Assembly: GCA_958296345.1 (NCBI GenBank)
Contig: CATQIJ010000012.1
Location: forward strand, 119,845 to 183,844
Reading direction: 5' to 3'
Length of the DNA: 64,000 bases
Source of the DNA: an uncultured Rhizobiaceae bacterium
GTDB taxonomy: Bacteria > Pseudomonadota > Alphaproteobacteria > Rhizobiales > Rhizobiaceae
Shown: positions 29,312 through 37,779 of the stretch, piece by piece
Layout of the letters: each line of letters starts with the position of its first letter
How positions within the stretch are numbered: position 1 is the first letter of the stretch
Translations under genes and position numbers: made by a program
Notes under the pieces: generated by a model
Databases searched by the model: none
What the model was told of the DNA's origin: nothing
The model's input: only the letters and a program-made list of their open reading frames with translations

Positions 29312-30079
29312 ATGACATCTCAACAAGAAAAAGCTAAACTCTTTCAATCTCTCCATACAAAAGGTGACCCAATTGTCCTTTATAATATTTGGGATGCGGG
29401 AAGCGCAAAAACTGTTGAAGAAGCTGGTGCAAAAGCGCTTGCAACTGGTAGCTGGCCTGTAGCTGTTGCTCAAGGTTATGGGGATGGGCATCAAATTCCG
29501 ATGGCAGACGCAATTGCGAATGCAAGACGTATTGTTGATGGTACTGAACTGCCTGTAACATTGGATTTTGAAGGTGCTTACAGTGTTGAAGAAGAGGGCA
29601 TAAAAGTTAATGTTACGGCTGCGCTTGATGCGGGGGTCGTTGGTTTTAACTTTGAAGATCAAGTTGTTGGCGGTGAGGGGCTGCATGAAGTTGTGCTTCA
29701 AGCTAAGCGTGTTGCAGCCGTTCGTTCTGCAATTGATGCAAGTGGCGTGGATGCCTATCTTAACTCAAGAACAGATTTGTTTTTGAAAACAAATCCAAAA
29801 GACCATGATGACACAATGTTAGCGGAAGCCATTGACCGCGCTAAAGCTTATGAAATTGCAGGAGCTAATGGATTCTTTGCGCCAGCTTTATTGGATGAGG
29901 CTTTGATTGGTAAATTATGTGAAGCAACGAGCTTACCTGTAAATATTATCGCTATTCCTGGTTGTCCACCAAAAGCAAGACTGGCAGAACTTGGTGTTGC
30001 TCGTATCAGCTATGGACCAGTGCCTTATCGTCAGATGATGGCAGCGTTAGGTGAAGGTGCAAAAGCTGCTTTTGCCTAA
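29312..30079 (+). CDS. Isocitrate lyase/PEP mutase family protein
   Basis: A 255-residue alpha/beta-barrel enzyme of the isocitrate lyase/phosphoenolpyruvate mutase superfamily. Visible motifs: VLYNIWDAGSAKTVEEAG, LDFEGAYSVEEEG (metal-binding Asp), VGFNFEDQV, AYLNSRTDLFLK, and the C-terminal LPVNIIAIPGCPPKARLAELGVARISYG. The KKCGH motif of true isocitrate lyase is absent, so the closest relatives are the small uncharacterised PEP mutase-like group, sometimes related to oxaloacetate decarboxylase or methylisocitrate lyase. The substrate cannot be given. Single gene. Confidence 0.87.
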   Translation: MTSQQEKAKLFQSLHTKGDPIVLYNIWDAGSAKTVEEAGAKALATGSWPVAVAQGYGDGHQIPMADAIANARRIVDGTELPVTLDFEGAYSVEEEGIKVNVTAALDAGVVGFNFEDQVVGGEGLHEVVLQAKRVAAVRSAIDASGVDAYLNSRTDLFLKTNPKDHDDTMLAEAIDRAKAYEIAGANGFFAPALLDEALIGKLCEATSLPVNIIAIPGCPPKARLAELGVARISYGPVPYRQMMAALGEGAKAAFA

Positions 30080-30163
30080 AGACGTGGATTGGGCGGAGTA
30101 AGGCATTTCAATTTTGGTGCTATGCTTTAAATTGTAGATTTCAGAATCAATTTGGAATAATCA

Positions 30164-30958
30164 ATGCAAACTTATCTCGACCTACTGTCTCATGTGCTTG
30201 AAAATGGAACCGATCGCGGTGACCGTACGGGCACAGGTACACGTTCTGTCTTTGGGCATCAGATGCGGTTTGACCTAAGTAAAGGTTTTCCTGTTACTAC
30301 GACCAAGAAACTTCACCTTCGTTCTATTATTATCGAACTGTTATGGTTTTTGCGTGGTGAAACGAATGTTAAATGGTTGCAGGATAACGGCGTTTCTATT
30401 TGGGATGAATGGGCAGATGAAAACGGTGATCTTGGTCCTGTTTATGGGTATCAATGGCGGTCTTGGCCAACACCTGATGGCGGAAGCATTGATCAAATAA
30501 AAGGTCTTGTTAAGAGCCTTAAAGAAAATCCAAATTCGCGCCGACATATTGTTAGCGCTTGGAATCCAGCTTTGGTTGATGATATGGCCTTGCCGCCTTG
30601 TCATACGATGTTTCAGTTTTATGTGGCGGATGGAAAGTTGTCTTGTCAACTTTACCAACGTTCTGCGGATATCTTCTTAGGTGTGCCGTTTAATATTGCC
30701 TCGTATGCGCTGCTAATCATGATGTTAGCGCAAGTTTGTGATTTAGAAGTAGGCGATTTTGTTCATACGTTTGGCGATGCTCATATTTATCACAATCACT
30801 TTGAACAAGCCAAAGAGCAGCTATCACGCTCGCCATTTAGTTTGCCAGCGATGAAGATTAATCCTGATGTAAAAGATTTATTTGATTTCACCTATGAAGA
30901 CTTTACCTTAGATGGGTATGAAGCACACCCAAGCATAAAGGCGCCGATTGCAGTATGA
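30164..30958 (+). CDS. thyA: Thymidylate synthase
   Basis: The enzyme makes dTMP from dUMP with methylene-tetrahydrofolate. It is 264 residues, the same as the E. coli enzyme. The catalytic cysteine is in [10 protein letters not shown] (C146). Also visible are [47 protein letters not shown], and HIYHNH before the C-terminal APIAV. The stop overlaps the folA start (ATGA), so the two enzymes of the thymidylate/folate cycle are coupled: ThyA yields dihydrofolate, FolA recycles it. Confidence 0.97.
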   Translation: MQTYLDLLSHVLENGTDRGDRTGTGTRSVFGHQMRFDLSKGFPVTTTKKLHLRSIIIELLWFLRGETNVKWLQDNGVSIWDEWADENGDLGPVYGYQWRSWPTPDGGSIDQIKGLVKSLKENPNSRRHIVSAWNPALVDDMALPPCHTMFQFYVADGKLSCQLYQRSADIFLGVPFNIASYALLIMMLAQVCDLEVGDFVHTFGDAHIYHNHFEQAKEQLSRSPFSLPAMKINPDVKDLFDFTYEDFTLDGYEAHPSIKAPIAV

Positions 30959-31464
30959 GCGAATTTCCAATCTCCCTAGTTGTGGCCATCGCCAAGAATA
31001 ATGTCATTGGTATGGATGGCGATATGCCGTGGAAGCTTTCGACGGATTTAAAGCGTTTTAAGCGCGACACGATGGGAAACCCTATTATTATGGGTCGCAA
31101 GACATTTCAGGCAATCGGTAAGGCGCTGCCTGGTCGTTTGAATATTGTTATTTCGCGCTCTGAATTTATCGCTGAGAATACAGTCCATGCTAATAGCATA
31201 GAAGCTGCGCTCTTTTTGGCAGAAGGCTGGGCAAAGGTTAACGATTCTAAAGAAATTTGTATCGTTGGTGGGGGGCAAATTTATGCCGCTACATTGCCCT
31301 TGGCAGGCAAGCTTTATGTAACGTATGTCATGGCTGAACCTGATGGTGATACAAAATTTCCTGAAATTTTAGACGCAGAATGGCGTCCGATTGACCGTGA
31401 AGAAGTGCCAATAGGTGAAAATGATACAGCTGAGACCTTATATGTAGTTTATGAGCGAGTTTAG
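30955..31464 (+). CDS. folA: Dihydrofolate reductase
   Basis: Reduces dihydrofolate to tetrahydrofolate with NADPH. It has 169 residues. Motifs: [42 protein letters not shown] (NADPH-binding and substrate-facing helix), GRLNIVISR, and the nucleotide-binding [14 protein letters not shown]. The acidic active-site residue lies in the segment after MPWKL, as STDL. Overlaps thyA by four bases. A perfect 8-bp hairpin (31554-31573) follows about 90 bases downstream without a T-tract. Confidence 0.95.
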   Translation: MSEFPISLVVAIAKNNVIGMDGDMPWKLSTDLKRFKRDTMGNPIIMGRKTFQAIGKALPGRLNIVISRSEFIAENTVHANSIEAALFLAEGWAKVNDSKEICIVGGGQIYAATLPLAGKLYVTYVMAEPDGDTKFPEILDAEWRPIDREEVPIGENDTAETLYVVYERV

Positions 31465-31634
31465 AAACTGATTCAGTTTAACGTTTCAAAATCATGTTTT
31501 TGTTGAATTTTTTGTGAGATTTACAAAATATCTTAACTCTGGTGACGAATAGCGCTTTCAACACATTGAAAGCATGGCTATGCATCACTATAACGAATAC
31601 AGATTAAATTTTTCCGATGGATAAAGGATTTTAG

Positions 31635-32789
31635 ATGCCTTGGAGTAATCAAAGTGGTGGAGGCGGCGGCCCTTGGGGCGGCGGCGGAAATAATGATAAT
31701 GGTGGTAATGGCGGCGGCGGCGGCCCTTGGGGCGGCGGCGGAAATAATCGCCCACCCAATAATGGTGGCGGCGGTCAAGGCGGTGGTACACCTCCTGATC
31801 TAGAAGATATGATCCGCAAAGGCCAAGACCAGCTTAAAAAAGCAATGCCAGGCGGCGGTGGTTTTAACGGTGCTACGATCGGTCTTGGATTGGTTGCTGC
31901 TTTATTCTTTTATATCTACCAATCGGCTTATACGATTCAGGAAGATCAGCTCGGTATTGAGCTTCGTTTTGGTGAGTCAAAACAAGAAGTATCAACTGCG
32001 GGATTGCATTTTCATCTTTGGCCAATTGAAACTTATGAGATTGTAGAAACTAGCGAGAAACAAATTCAAGTTGGTGGCGCTGCGCGTTCAAACACATCTG
32101 GTTTGATGTTGTCTGGCGACCAGAATATCGTAGATGTGACCTTCTCTGTTCTTTACGAAGTAGTTTCGCCTAATGATTATCTCTTCAATGTGAGTGATCC
32201 TGAAGGCATGGTTCGTCAGGTTGCCGAGAGTGCGATGCGTGAAGTGGTTGGTAAACGTCCAGCTGATGATGCGCTTCGTAATGACCGTGATGGTATTGCA
32301 GAAGAGGTACGTTCTATTACTCAAGCCACGCTTGAAAGTTATGGAACTGGCATTCAGATTAACGGTTTGAAACTTGAAGATGTTGCTCCTCCTCGTGAAG
32401 TTGCAGATTCATTTGATGAAGTTCAGCGTGCTGAGCAAAATGAAGATCAGTTCATTGAAGAAGCAAATCGTTATTCAAACAGAGTTTTGGGTGCTGCACG
32501 TGGTGAAGCTGCTCAAATTCTGGAAGATGCTGCAGCTTATAAGAGCCGTGTTGTTGAAGAAGCAAAGGGTGAAGCTCAACGCTTTATCTCTGTTTATGAT
32601 GAGTATGCGAAAGCACCAGAAGTTACTCGTAAGCGTTTGTTCCTTGAAACGATGGAAAAGGTTCTTGCTAAATCAAATAAGGTTATTGTTGAACAAGGAA
32701 ATGGACAGGGTGTTGTGCCTTATCTTCCATTACCAGAAATCAATAATCGCAGAACACCATCAACTACTAGCACTGAGGGAGCAAACTAA
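31635..32789 (+). CDS. hflK: FtsH protease modulator HflK
   Basis: A 384-residue SPFH/band-7 membrane protein that with HflC forms the cage around the FtsH protease. The N-terminal cytosolic 55 residues are a Gly/Asn/Pro-rich tail (GGGGGPWGGGGNN repeated twice). One membrane helix lies at about 77-96 (ATIGLGLVAALFFYIYQSAY). The SPFH domain follows (EDQLGIELRFGE, LSGDQNIVDVTFSVLYEV), then the coiled coil rich in Glu/Ala (AEQNEDQFIEEANRYSNRV). Its stop overlaps the hflC ATG by one base. The GC-rich Gly-rich start contains an identical 33-base repeat (31662-31694 and 31716-31748). Confidence 0.95.
   Translation: MPWSNQSGGGGGPWGGGGNNDNGGNGGGGGPWGGGGNNRPPNNGGGGQGGGTPPDLEDMIRKGQDQLKKAMPGGGGFNGATIGLGLVAALFFYIYQSAYTIQEDQLGIELRFGESKQEVSTAGLHFHLWPIETYEIVETSEKQIQVGGAARSNTSGLMLSGDQNIVDVTFSVLYEVVSPNDYLFNVSDPEGMVRQVAESAMREVVGKRPADDALRNDRDGIAEEVRSITQATLESYGTGIQINGLKLEDVAPPREVADSFDEVQRAEQNEDQFIEEANRYSNRVLGAARGEAAQILEDAAAYKSRVVEEAKGEAQRFISVYDEYAKAPEVTRKRLFLETMEKVLAKSNKVIVEQGNGQGVVPYLPLPEINNRRTPSTTSTEGAN
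31662..31748 (+). repeat. Two identical 33-base direct repeats inside hflK
   Basis: Copies at 31662-31694 and 31716-31748 are identical at the DNA level and encode GGGPWGGGGNN-type residues. Between them is a 21-base Asn/Gly spacer. Recombination or slippage between copies would change the length of the HflK tail by a multiple of three, here 54 bases or 18 residues. Confidence 0.85.
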
Positions 32790-33691
32790 TGGGTAATCGT
32801 GGACCATTTTTTCTGGTTATATTAGCGCTGGGTTTTTACGTTTTATATAATTCTTTATTTGTGCTGAATGAACGTGAGCAAGCAATTGTTCTACGTTTTG
32901 GTGAAATTCAGAGTGTTAAAACAGACCCTGGTTTGTATTTTAAAGCACCTCTTACATTTGCTGGTTTGGATAATGTTCAAATCATTGAAGATCGCCTTTT
33001 GCGTTTTGATTTGGATGATATGCGTGTTCAAGTTTCAGACGGTAAGTTTTATGAGGTTGATGCCTTTCTTACGTACCGTATTTCTGATGCAACTAGATTC
33101 CGCCAACAAGTTTCTGGCAGTCTTCAGCTTGCAGAACAACGACTAAAGACACGTTTTGATTCAGCACTTCGCGGTGTTTACTCGCTTCGTGGGTTTGAAT
33201 CAGCGCTTTCTGAAGAGCGTTTGGAAATGATGCGTGAAGTTCGCAATCAGCTGCGCCCAGATGCAACATCTTTGGGTTTGACGATCGAAGATGTTCGAAT
33301 TCGTCGTACAGATTTGACCGCTGAAGTATCTGATCAAACGTTTGCTCGAATGAATGCTGAACGTCTAGCGGTTGCTGAACGTTTACGTGCTCGTGGCCAG
33401 GAAGCTGCGCGCCGTATTAAAGCGCGTGCTGATCGTCAGGTTATTGAGACTAAAGCGGAAGCTCAGCGTGATGCGGAAATTCTTCGCGGTGAAGGTGAAG
33501 GCGAACGCAATGGTATCTTTGCTGATGCATTTGGCCGTGACCCTGAATTCTTCGAGTTTTATCGTTCTATGACGGCTTATACTGCAGCCTTGAATGATAC
33601 GGGTACTACGATGGTGCTATCACCAGACTCAGACTTCTTCCGTTATTTCCAAAACCCTAACGGCAAGTCACAGTCTAACAATGCTCAATAA
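32789..33691 (+). CDS. hflC: FtsH protease modulator HflC
   Basis: The partner of HflK, 300 residues. An N-terminal membrane helix (about residues 5-22, FFLVILALGFYVLYNSLF) precedes the SPFH domain (NEREQAIVLRFGEIQSV, TDPGLYFKAPL, VSDGKFYEVDAFLTYRI), then a helical region (ARIRAEQ-type repeats, here ARMNAERLAVAERLRARG) and a C-terminal YTAALND segment, all typical. Together with HflK it controls access of membrane substrates to FtsH. The DUF2065 gene follows after 23 bases that include a strong hairpin. Confidence 0.95.
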   Translation: MGNRGPFFLVILALGFYVLYNSLFVLNEREQAIVLRFGEIQSVKTDPGLYFKAPLTFAGLDNVQIIEDRLLRFDLDDMRVQVSDGKFYEVDAFLTYRISDATRFRQQVSGSLQLAEQRLKTRFDSALRGVYSLRGFESALSEERLEMMREVRNQLRPDATSLGLTIEDVRIRRTDLTAEVSDQTFARMNAERLAVAERLRARGQEAARRIKARADRQVIETKAEAQRDAEILRGEGEGERNGIFADAFGRDPEFFEFYRSMTAYTAALNDTGTTMVLSPDSDFFRYFQNPNGKSQSNNAQ

Positions 33692-33698
33692 AAATATA

Positions 33699-33729
33699 AA
33701 TCAGGTCAGATATTATGTCTGACCTGATT
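33699..33729 (+). promoter_or_regulatory. 12-bp perfect hairpin spanning the start codon of the DUF2065 gene
   Basis: AATCAGGTCAGA (33699-33710) and TCTGACCTGATT (33718-33729) are perfectly complementary and separated by a 7-base loop, TATTATG. The ATG of the downstream gene (33715-33717) is in this loop, and the only Shine-Dalgarno-like bases (AGGT) are in the left arm, so in the folded RNA the site is hidden. There is no T-tract, which argues against a terminator. A role in limiting or coupling translation to hflC is inferred. Confidence 0.6.
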
Positions 33730-33900
33730 GTCGGTATTGGATTGGTGTTTGTGATTGAAGGGCTGTTTTATGCAGCTTTTCCAAATGCCATGCGTAAAAT
33801 GGTTGAAGATATTACAAAACTCCCAGACTCTAATATCCGTATGATTGGGTTGTTTGCTCTTCTTATTGGCGTTGCAATTGTTTGGGCAATTCGAGGTTGA
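33715..33900 (+). CDS. DUF2065 small membrane protein
   Basis: A 61-residue protein with two hydrophobic helices: GIGLVFVIEGLFYAAFP and MIGLFALLIGVAIVWAIR, joined by a charged loop (AMRKMVEDITKLPD). This is the DUF2065 (YjeT-like) family, known to sit next to hflC in many proteobacteria. The role is unknown, but the location suggests a membrane partner of the HflKC-FtsH or DegP quality-control group. Its start codon is within the hairpin at 33699-33729. Confidence 0.88.
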   Translation: MSDLIVGIGLVFVIEGLFYAAFPNAMRKMVEDITKLPDSNIRMIGLFALLIGVAIVWAIRG

Positions 33901-34073
33901 ATGGCCTTTAACTTGCAACAATTCTCGTGTGGTCTGGGTAATTATAATAACATCTTTTACAAGAGTGCGTGAGTTGGTGAGTTTTTTCATACAACCGCCT
34001 ATTTTGATGGTAAAAGTAGATTGAAATTTTTAACGGGCAATTATGAAGCCCGACTGATAAGTGGAGGATCTTT

Positions 34074-35594
34074 ATGATCTCTAGAAATATTTTGAAATCA
34101 GCACTTAAGCTTCCTGTAGCATTGGCATTTGCAACTGCAATTGTCGCGGCGCCTACAATTACGATGCCTTCAAAAAGCTACGTTCATGCACAAGGGCCTG
34201 TGTCTGTCGCTGATTTGGCCGAAGGTTTAATGGCAGCTGTGGTCAATATTTCTACCTCTCAAAAAGTTGCAGATCGTGGTGGGCGCAAAAACTTACCGAA
34301 AAACCTACCGATCCCTAAAGTACCTGATGGTTCGCCATTCCAAGAGTTTTTTGATGACCTTTTCCCTCGTGAGGATGGCGAAAATGGAAATCGTGGTGGA
34401 TCTCCAAAAACGCGTAGCTCATTGGGTTCAGGCTTTGTTTTGGATGCTAGCGGTATCATCATTACAAACAATCACGTGATTGCAGATGCTGATGAGATTG
34501 TTGTTAATTTTAGTGATGGCTCAAAGCTTGATGCGGAACTTGTGGGGACTGATCCCAAGACCGATATTGCAGTTTTACGCGTGAAACCGATAACACCTTT
34601 AACGGCTGTATCTTTTGGTAACTCAGAAAAAGCACGTATTGGTGATTGGGTTATGGCAATTGGTAATCCATTTGGCCTAGGCGGAACAGTAACACTTGGT
34701 ATCGTTTCTGCTATTGGCCGTGATATTAGTTCTGGACCATATGATAACTTTATCCAGACAGATGCTTCGATCAATAAAGGTAACTCTGGTGGCCCACTGT
34801 TTAATATGGATGGTGAAGTTGTTGGTATTAATACAGCGATTATTTCTCCATCAGGGGGGTCGATTGGTATTGGTTTTTCTATTCCTTCTAGTCTCGCAAC
34901 CAAAGTAGTTGACCAGCTGGTCGAGTTTGGTGAGACGCGTCGTGGTTGGTTAGGTGTTCAGATTCAAACTGTGACTGATGAGATTGCAGAAAGCCTTGGC
35001 CTTGAAGAAGCATCAGGCGCACTTGTCAGCGGTGTTGTTAAAGATGGTCCTGCTGAAAAGAGCGGAGTTCTTTCAGGTGATATCATTCTTGAGTTTGATG
35101 GTAAGACCGTTGTTGAAATGCGTGATCTTCCTATCATCGTTGCTGATACCGCTGTTGAAAAAGAAGTTGATGTTCTTGTTCTTCGTAAGGGTAAGAAGCA
35201 AACAATTGGTGTAACGCTTGGTCGTCTTGAGGATGGTGAAAAAAAATTAACGTCACTTTCTAGGGGTAAAGACCCAGAGGACAACAAGCCAGAAACTAAA
35301 ACATTACTTGGTCTTCAGCTTTCAGAGATTGACGACAAGACACGCGAAGAAGCAAAAATCACTGAAGACCTAAAAGGCTTATTCATTACTGATGTTGAAG
35401 GTGGCTCTGCTGCTCAAGACAAGGGAATTCAAAAAGGTGAGATTATTGTTCAGATTGGACAAGAGCCAGTTGAAACTTTGGTTGATGCAGAAAAACAAAT
35501 TGCGGCTCTAAAAGAACAAGGCCGGAAGAACGCACTTCTCATGGTTGCAAGTCCAACAGGTGATATTCGCTTTGTTGTGGTTGTGATTGAATAA
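34074..35594 (+). CDS. degP: DegP/HtrA family periplasmic serine protease (Do)
   Basis: A 506-residue periplasmic protease and chaperone. A signal peptide (about residues 1-40) precedes the trypsin-like domain with His in ITNNHVIADADEIV, Asp in DPKTDIAVLRVK and Ser in SINKGNSGGPLF. Two PDZ domains follow: RRGWLGVQIQTVTDEIAESLG and, toward the C-terminus, LLGLQLSEIDDKTREEAKI with GEIIVQIGQEPVE. Length and order fit the DegP group. The upstream 173 bases (33901-34073) should carry its promoter; the RBS is GTGGAGGATC. The order hflK-hflC-DUF2065-degP is conserved in rhizobia. Confidence 0.95.
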   Translation: MISRNILKSALKLPVALAFATAIVAAPTITMPSKSYVHAQGPVSVADLAEGLMAAVVNISTSQKVADRGGRKNLPKNLPIPKVPDGSPFQEFFDDLFPREDGENGNRGGSPKTRSSLGSGFVLDASGIIITNNHVIADADEIVVNFSDGSKLDAELVGTDPKTDIAVLRVKPITPLTAVSFGNSEKARIGDWVMAIGNPFGLGGTVTLGIVSAIGRDISSGPYDNFIQTDASINKGNSGGPLFNMDGEVVGINTAIISPSGGSIGIGFSIPSSLATKVVDQLVEFGETRRGWLGVQIQTVTDEIAESLGLEEASGALVSGVVKDGPAEKSGVLSGDIILEFDGKTVVEMRDLPIIVADTAVEKEVDVLVLRKGKKQTIGVTLGRLEDGEKKLTSLSRGKDPEDNKPETKTLLGLQLSEIDDKTREEAKITEDLKGLFITDVEGGSAAQDKGIQKGEIIVQIGQEPVETLVDAEKQIAALKEQGRKNALLMVASPTGDIRFVVVVIE

Positions 35595-35622
35595 ATTCTA
35601 AAGCCAAAACTTTGGATTTGAG

Positions 35623-35646
35623 AAGGGCGGTTTATCCGCCCTTTTT
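35623..35646. terminator. Intrinsic terminator shared by degP and the convergent GNAT gene
   Basis: An 8-bp stem AAGGGCGG (35623-35630) / CCGCCCTT (35636-35643) with loop TTTAT and a following TTTTATTT. The stop codon of the minus-strand acetyltransferase gene lies inside it. Confidence 0.87.
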
Positions 35647-36194
35647 ATTTGGGTTCTTCAAAACATAAAATAAATGTGGTTTTAGGTGAGGGTGTGTTTC
35701 AGGAACGCGGGGGTGATCAAAATCTTTGCTCTCGTCTCGAGTAAACCCAAGCCGCTCCATGACAGCAAATGATTTTTGATTTTCATTCACGGCAAATGAA
35801 ATAATCTCATCTAGTTGTAATTCATTAAAGCCAAATTCTAATATTCGCACCGCGGCTTCAGTCACATAGCCCTTGCCCCAGAACTGCGGTGCAAGACGCC
35901 AACCTATTTCTATGCCGCTTTCCTCAAGCCCATCTTCTAAGTGTGCATCTGCCAATCCGCAAAACCGATACATTCACCTGTTTGCTTAATTTCAAAAGCT
36001 GTAAATCCATAACCATTTTTTGTAATGCTAGCTGTCAGTTCATCCATCATTTTGTCAGAGGCTGCTCGATCTCTGCGAAACGGGAAGAACTCCATGACCG
36101 TATCATCAGAATTTATGAAGTGAAAAAACTCACGGTCTTGCTCTTTCCAATTTCTGATAATCAATCTTTCTGTTTCAAGTTGAAAATCAGACAT
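35632..36194 (-). pseudogene. GNAT family N-acetyltransferase (RimJ/RimL-like), frameshifted
   Basis: Two minus-strand frames together give about 188 residues of a RimL-type GNAT protein. The N-terminal part starts QLETERLIIRNWKEQDREFF; the second part has GWRLAPQFWGKGYVTEAAVRILEFGF (the acetyl-CoA binding loop region) and ENQKSFAVMERLGFTRDE. The frames join at 35961-35964, where one base is missing from a run of four A (plus strand), giving GECIGFCGLADAH when restored. Substrate unknown; these enzymes acetylate ribosomal protein N-termini or small molecules. A read error is likely. Confidence 0.82.
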
Positions 36195-36229
36195 AGCAAA
36201 AAGGGCTTTCTTTGTGTTAGTTGGCAGTC

Positions 36230-37099
36230 ATGAAACTTAACGAAGACATTATTCTGATTGCAGGACCTACTGCAAGTGGCAAGACATCTGCTAGCATTAA
36301 TCTTGCGCAGGCTAATGATGCGGTGATCATTAATGCTGATTCCATGCAAGTCTATGAAGATTTGCAAATAGTTTCTGCACGTCCATCAGATGAAGAAGCC
36401 AGCCAAGCACCGCATTATTTGTTTGGGCACCGAAGTGGCTTAGAGGCTTATTCCGTTGCCCATTGGCTCGAAGATGTTCGTCCTCTTTATGACAAATTTC
36501 TTTCTGAAAATAGAAAAATGATTTTTGTTGGAGGGACGGGGCAGTATTTTAATGTATTGCTTGAGGGGATTTCGCCTATGCCGGATATTTCACCCGAAGT
36601 TCGCAATAAGTTTCGTTCCATGGAGAATGTGTCATCAGAAGCGCTTCATGAAATGCTGGATGAAAAAGCTGCAAATGAACTTCGTCCAAGTGACCGTCAA
36701 CGCATTACGCGCGCTCTTGAGGTTTTTGAAATGACTGGGAAGTCAATTGTTGATTGGCAGTCAGAAAAGGGTGTGCCGCTCATTCCTGCTGAAATGAAAG
36801 TTAAAAAATTTTTAGTTATGCCGCCGCGTGCAACTATTCATGAGCGCATTAACATGCGGTTTGATAGGATGGTGGAAGAGGGAGTATTGCAGGAAATCGA
36901 AGCACTCCTCAATAAAAGATTCTCTAAAAGCGTTCCTGTAATGAAAGCAATTGGCGTTCCGCAGTTAGCAGCTTATCTTGCAGGTGAAATGGAACTTGAT
37001 GAAGCAATAGAAAAAGCCAAAGCAGCCACAAGACAATATGCGAAGCGGCAGAGTACTTGGTTTAATAATTCGTTTGGTGAGGGGTGGGTGATTTTGTGA
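36230..37099 (+). CDS. miaA: tRNA dimethylallyltransferase
   Basis: Adds the dimethylallyl group to A37 of tRNAs reading codons that start with U. It has 289 residues. Walker A GPTASGKT near residue 11 is followed by INADSMQVYEDLQIVSARPS, VGGTGQYFNVLLEGI (DxxTxY-like region), RPSDRQRITRALEVFEMTGK and KAATRQYAKRQSTWF. Start: ATG 36230; a TTG at 36221 is in frame but less likely. It lies between the divergent GNAT gene and an AT-rich gap. Confidence 0.95.
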   Translation: MKLNEDIILIAGPTASGKTSASINLAQANDAVIINADSMQVYEDLQIVSARPSDEEASQAPHYLFGHRSGLEAYSVAHWLEDVRPLYDKFLSENRKMIFVGGTGQYFNVLLEGISPMPDISPEVRNKFRSMENVSSEALHEMLDEKAANELRPSDRQRITRALEVFEMTGKSIVDWQSEKGVPLIPAEMKVKKFLVMPPRATIHERINMRFDRMVEEGVLQEIEALLNKRFSKSVPVMKAIGVPQLAAYLAGEMELDEAIEKAKAATRQYAKRQSTWFNNSFGEGWVIL

Positions 37100-37193
37100 T
37101 TCTATATTTATTATAATTTAATATTTACCAGTATTTAAACTAATAAATTTCATAATTTATATCATTCTTTTAGAGAGGTGTTTGTATTGGCTT

Positions 37194-37454
37194 TTAAAAT
37201 GCTTTCAAGTCTGATATAAAGTTCTTTCCAAGCTTTTGTATCTGATGCTTTTTTTGGTTTAGTAAATTTTTGTATTTTGTTTCGTACCCATCCAATCTTT
37301 TTAGCTCTATTTCTTTGCTGTTATTGCTTAATGTAATTTTATAAGTTGCCGTAGCCGTTACTGCAGAAATTAGTACTGTAATGAGAACTGTATATATAGT
37401 TGTCTTTAACTTGATTGACCCAATATTTTCTGCTGTTAATTCCATATTTTTCAT
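37194..37454 (-). CDS. Small hypothetical membrane protein with coiled coil
   Basis: An 86-residue product: one hydrophobic segment (TTIYTVLITVLISAVTATATY, written here across residues 18-38) followed by a Lys/Glu/Asn-rich helical region (KEIELKRLDGYETKYKNLL). A ribosome site GAGGATAAA precedes the ATG at 37454. I know no homologue. It stands alone in an AT-rich stretch between miaA and the ilv leader, so it may be a lineage-specific gene, but it could be spurious. Confidence 0.4.
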   Translation of the reverse strand: MKNMELTAENIGSIKLKTTIYTVLITVLISAVTATATYKITLSNNSKEIELKRLDGYETKYKNLLNQKKHQIQKLGKNFISDLKAF

Positions 37455-37559
37455 TTTATCCTCATTATTACTTAATAATCTAAAATTATATATTTTTCAT
37501 TTATAATAAATCAGCAAAGTAGTAAATTGTACTAATAGTTATGTTGGGTACTTTCCCCA

Positions 37560-37588
37560 TTGACGTATCCAAATCCCATGTTAATGTC
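37560..37588 (+). promoter_or_regulatory. Candidate promoter of the ilv operon
   Basis: TTGACG at 37560-37565 matches the -35 consensus in five of six positions, and TAATGT, 16 bases later, is a weak -10. Transcription from here would include the leader peptide gene at 37621. Judged by eye only. Confidence 0.3.
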
Positions 37589-37620
37589 TTAATTGTAATT
37601 CTAAGAGGGTAACTAAAATA

Positions 37621-37671
37621 ATGTTGCAAAAAATTGTCGTGGTTATGGTGCGTACACGCGTGATGGTTTAA
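37621..37671 (+). CDS. ilv operon leader peptide
   Basis: A 16-codon open frame, MLQKIVVVMVRTRVMV, ending TAA. Seven of 16 residues are Val or Ile and one is Leu, the three end products of the ilvBH pathway. AAGAGGG lies upstream. Ribosome stalling at these codons when charged Val/Ile tRNA is scarce would favour the antiterminator over the terminator at 37708-37730. Too short for an automatic ORF list. Confidence 0.85.
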   Translation: MLQKIVVVMVRTRVMV

Positions 37672-37730
37672 TCAAGCCATCGCGAAAGCAGCGTGTGCGC
37701 CGACAATAGCTCCCAAAGGGGGCTTTTTTT
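37672..37730 (+). terminator. ilvBH transcription attenuator
   Basis: The terminator is AGCTCCC (37708-37714), loop AAA, GGGGGCT (37718-37724), then a T-run to 37730. Upstream are competing pairings: CGCGTGATGG (37657-37666) can pair with CCATCGCG (37677-37684), and GGTGCGTACACGC (37647-37659) with GCGTGTGCGCC (37691-37701). Pairings of this kind overlap the leader-peptide codons, the usual arrangement of amino-acid attenuators. Confidence 0.8.
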
Positions 37731-37779
37731 ATGCCCAAAATCCTGTAATGAACATAAGCAAAAATATTTGAGAGAGACT

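Noticed and set aside
31554..31573. Perfect 8-bp hairpin between folA and hflK
   Set aside because: No T-tract and no clear relation to a start site; may be chance or a weak terminator.
31662..31748. CRISPR-like repeat
   Set aside because: Only two copies, in frame within hflK and coding for Gly-rich sequence.
34259..35287. Long minus-strand frames antisense to degP
   Set aside because: Shadows caused by codon bias in degP; Ser/Pro-rich with no domain.
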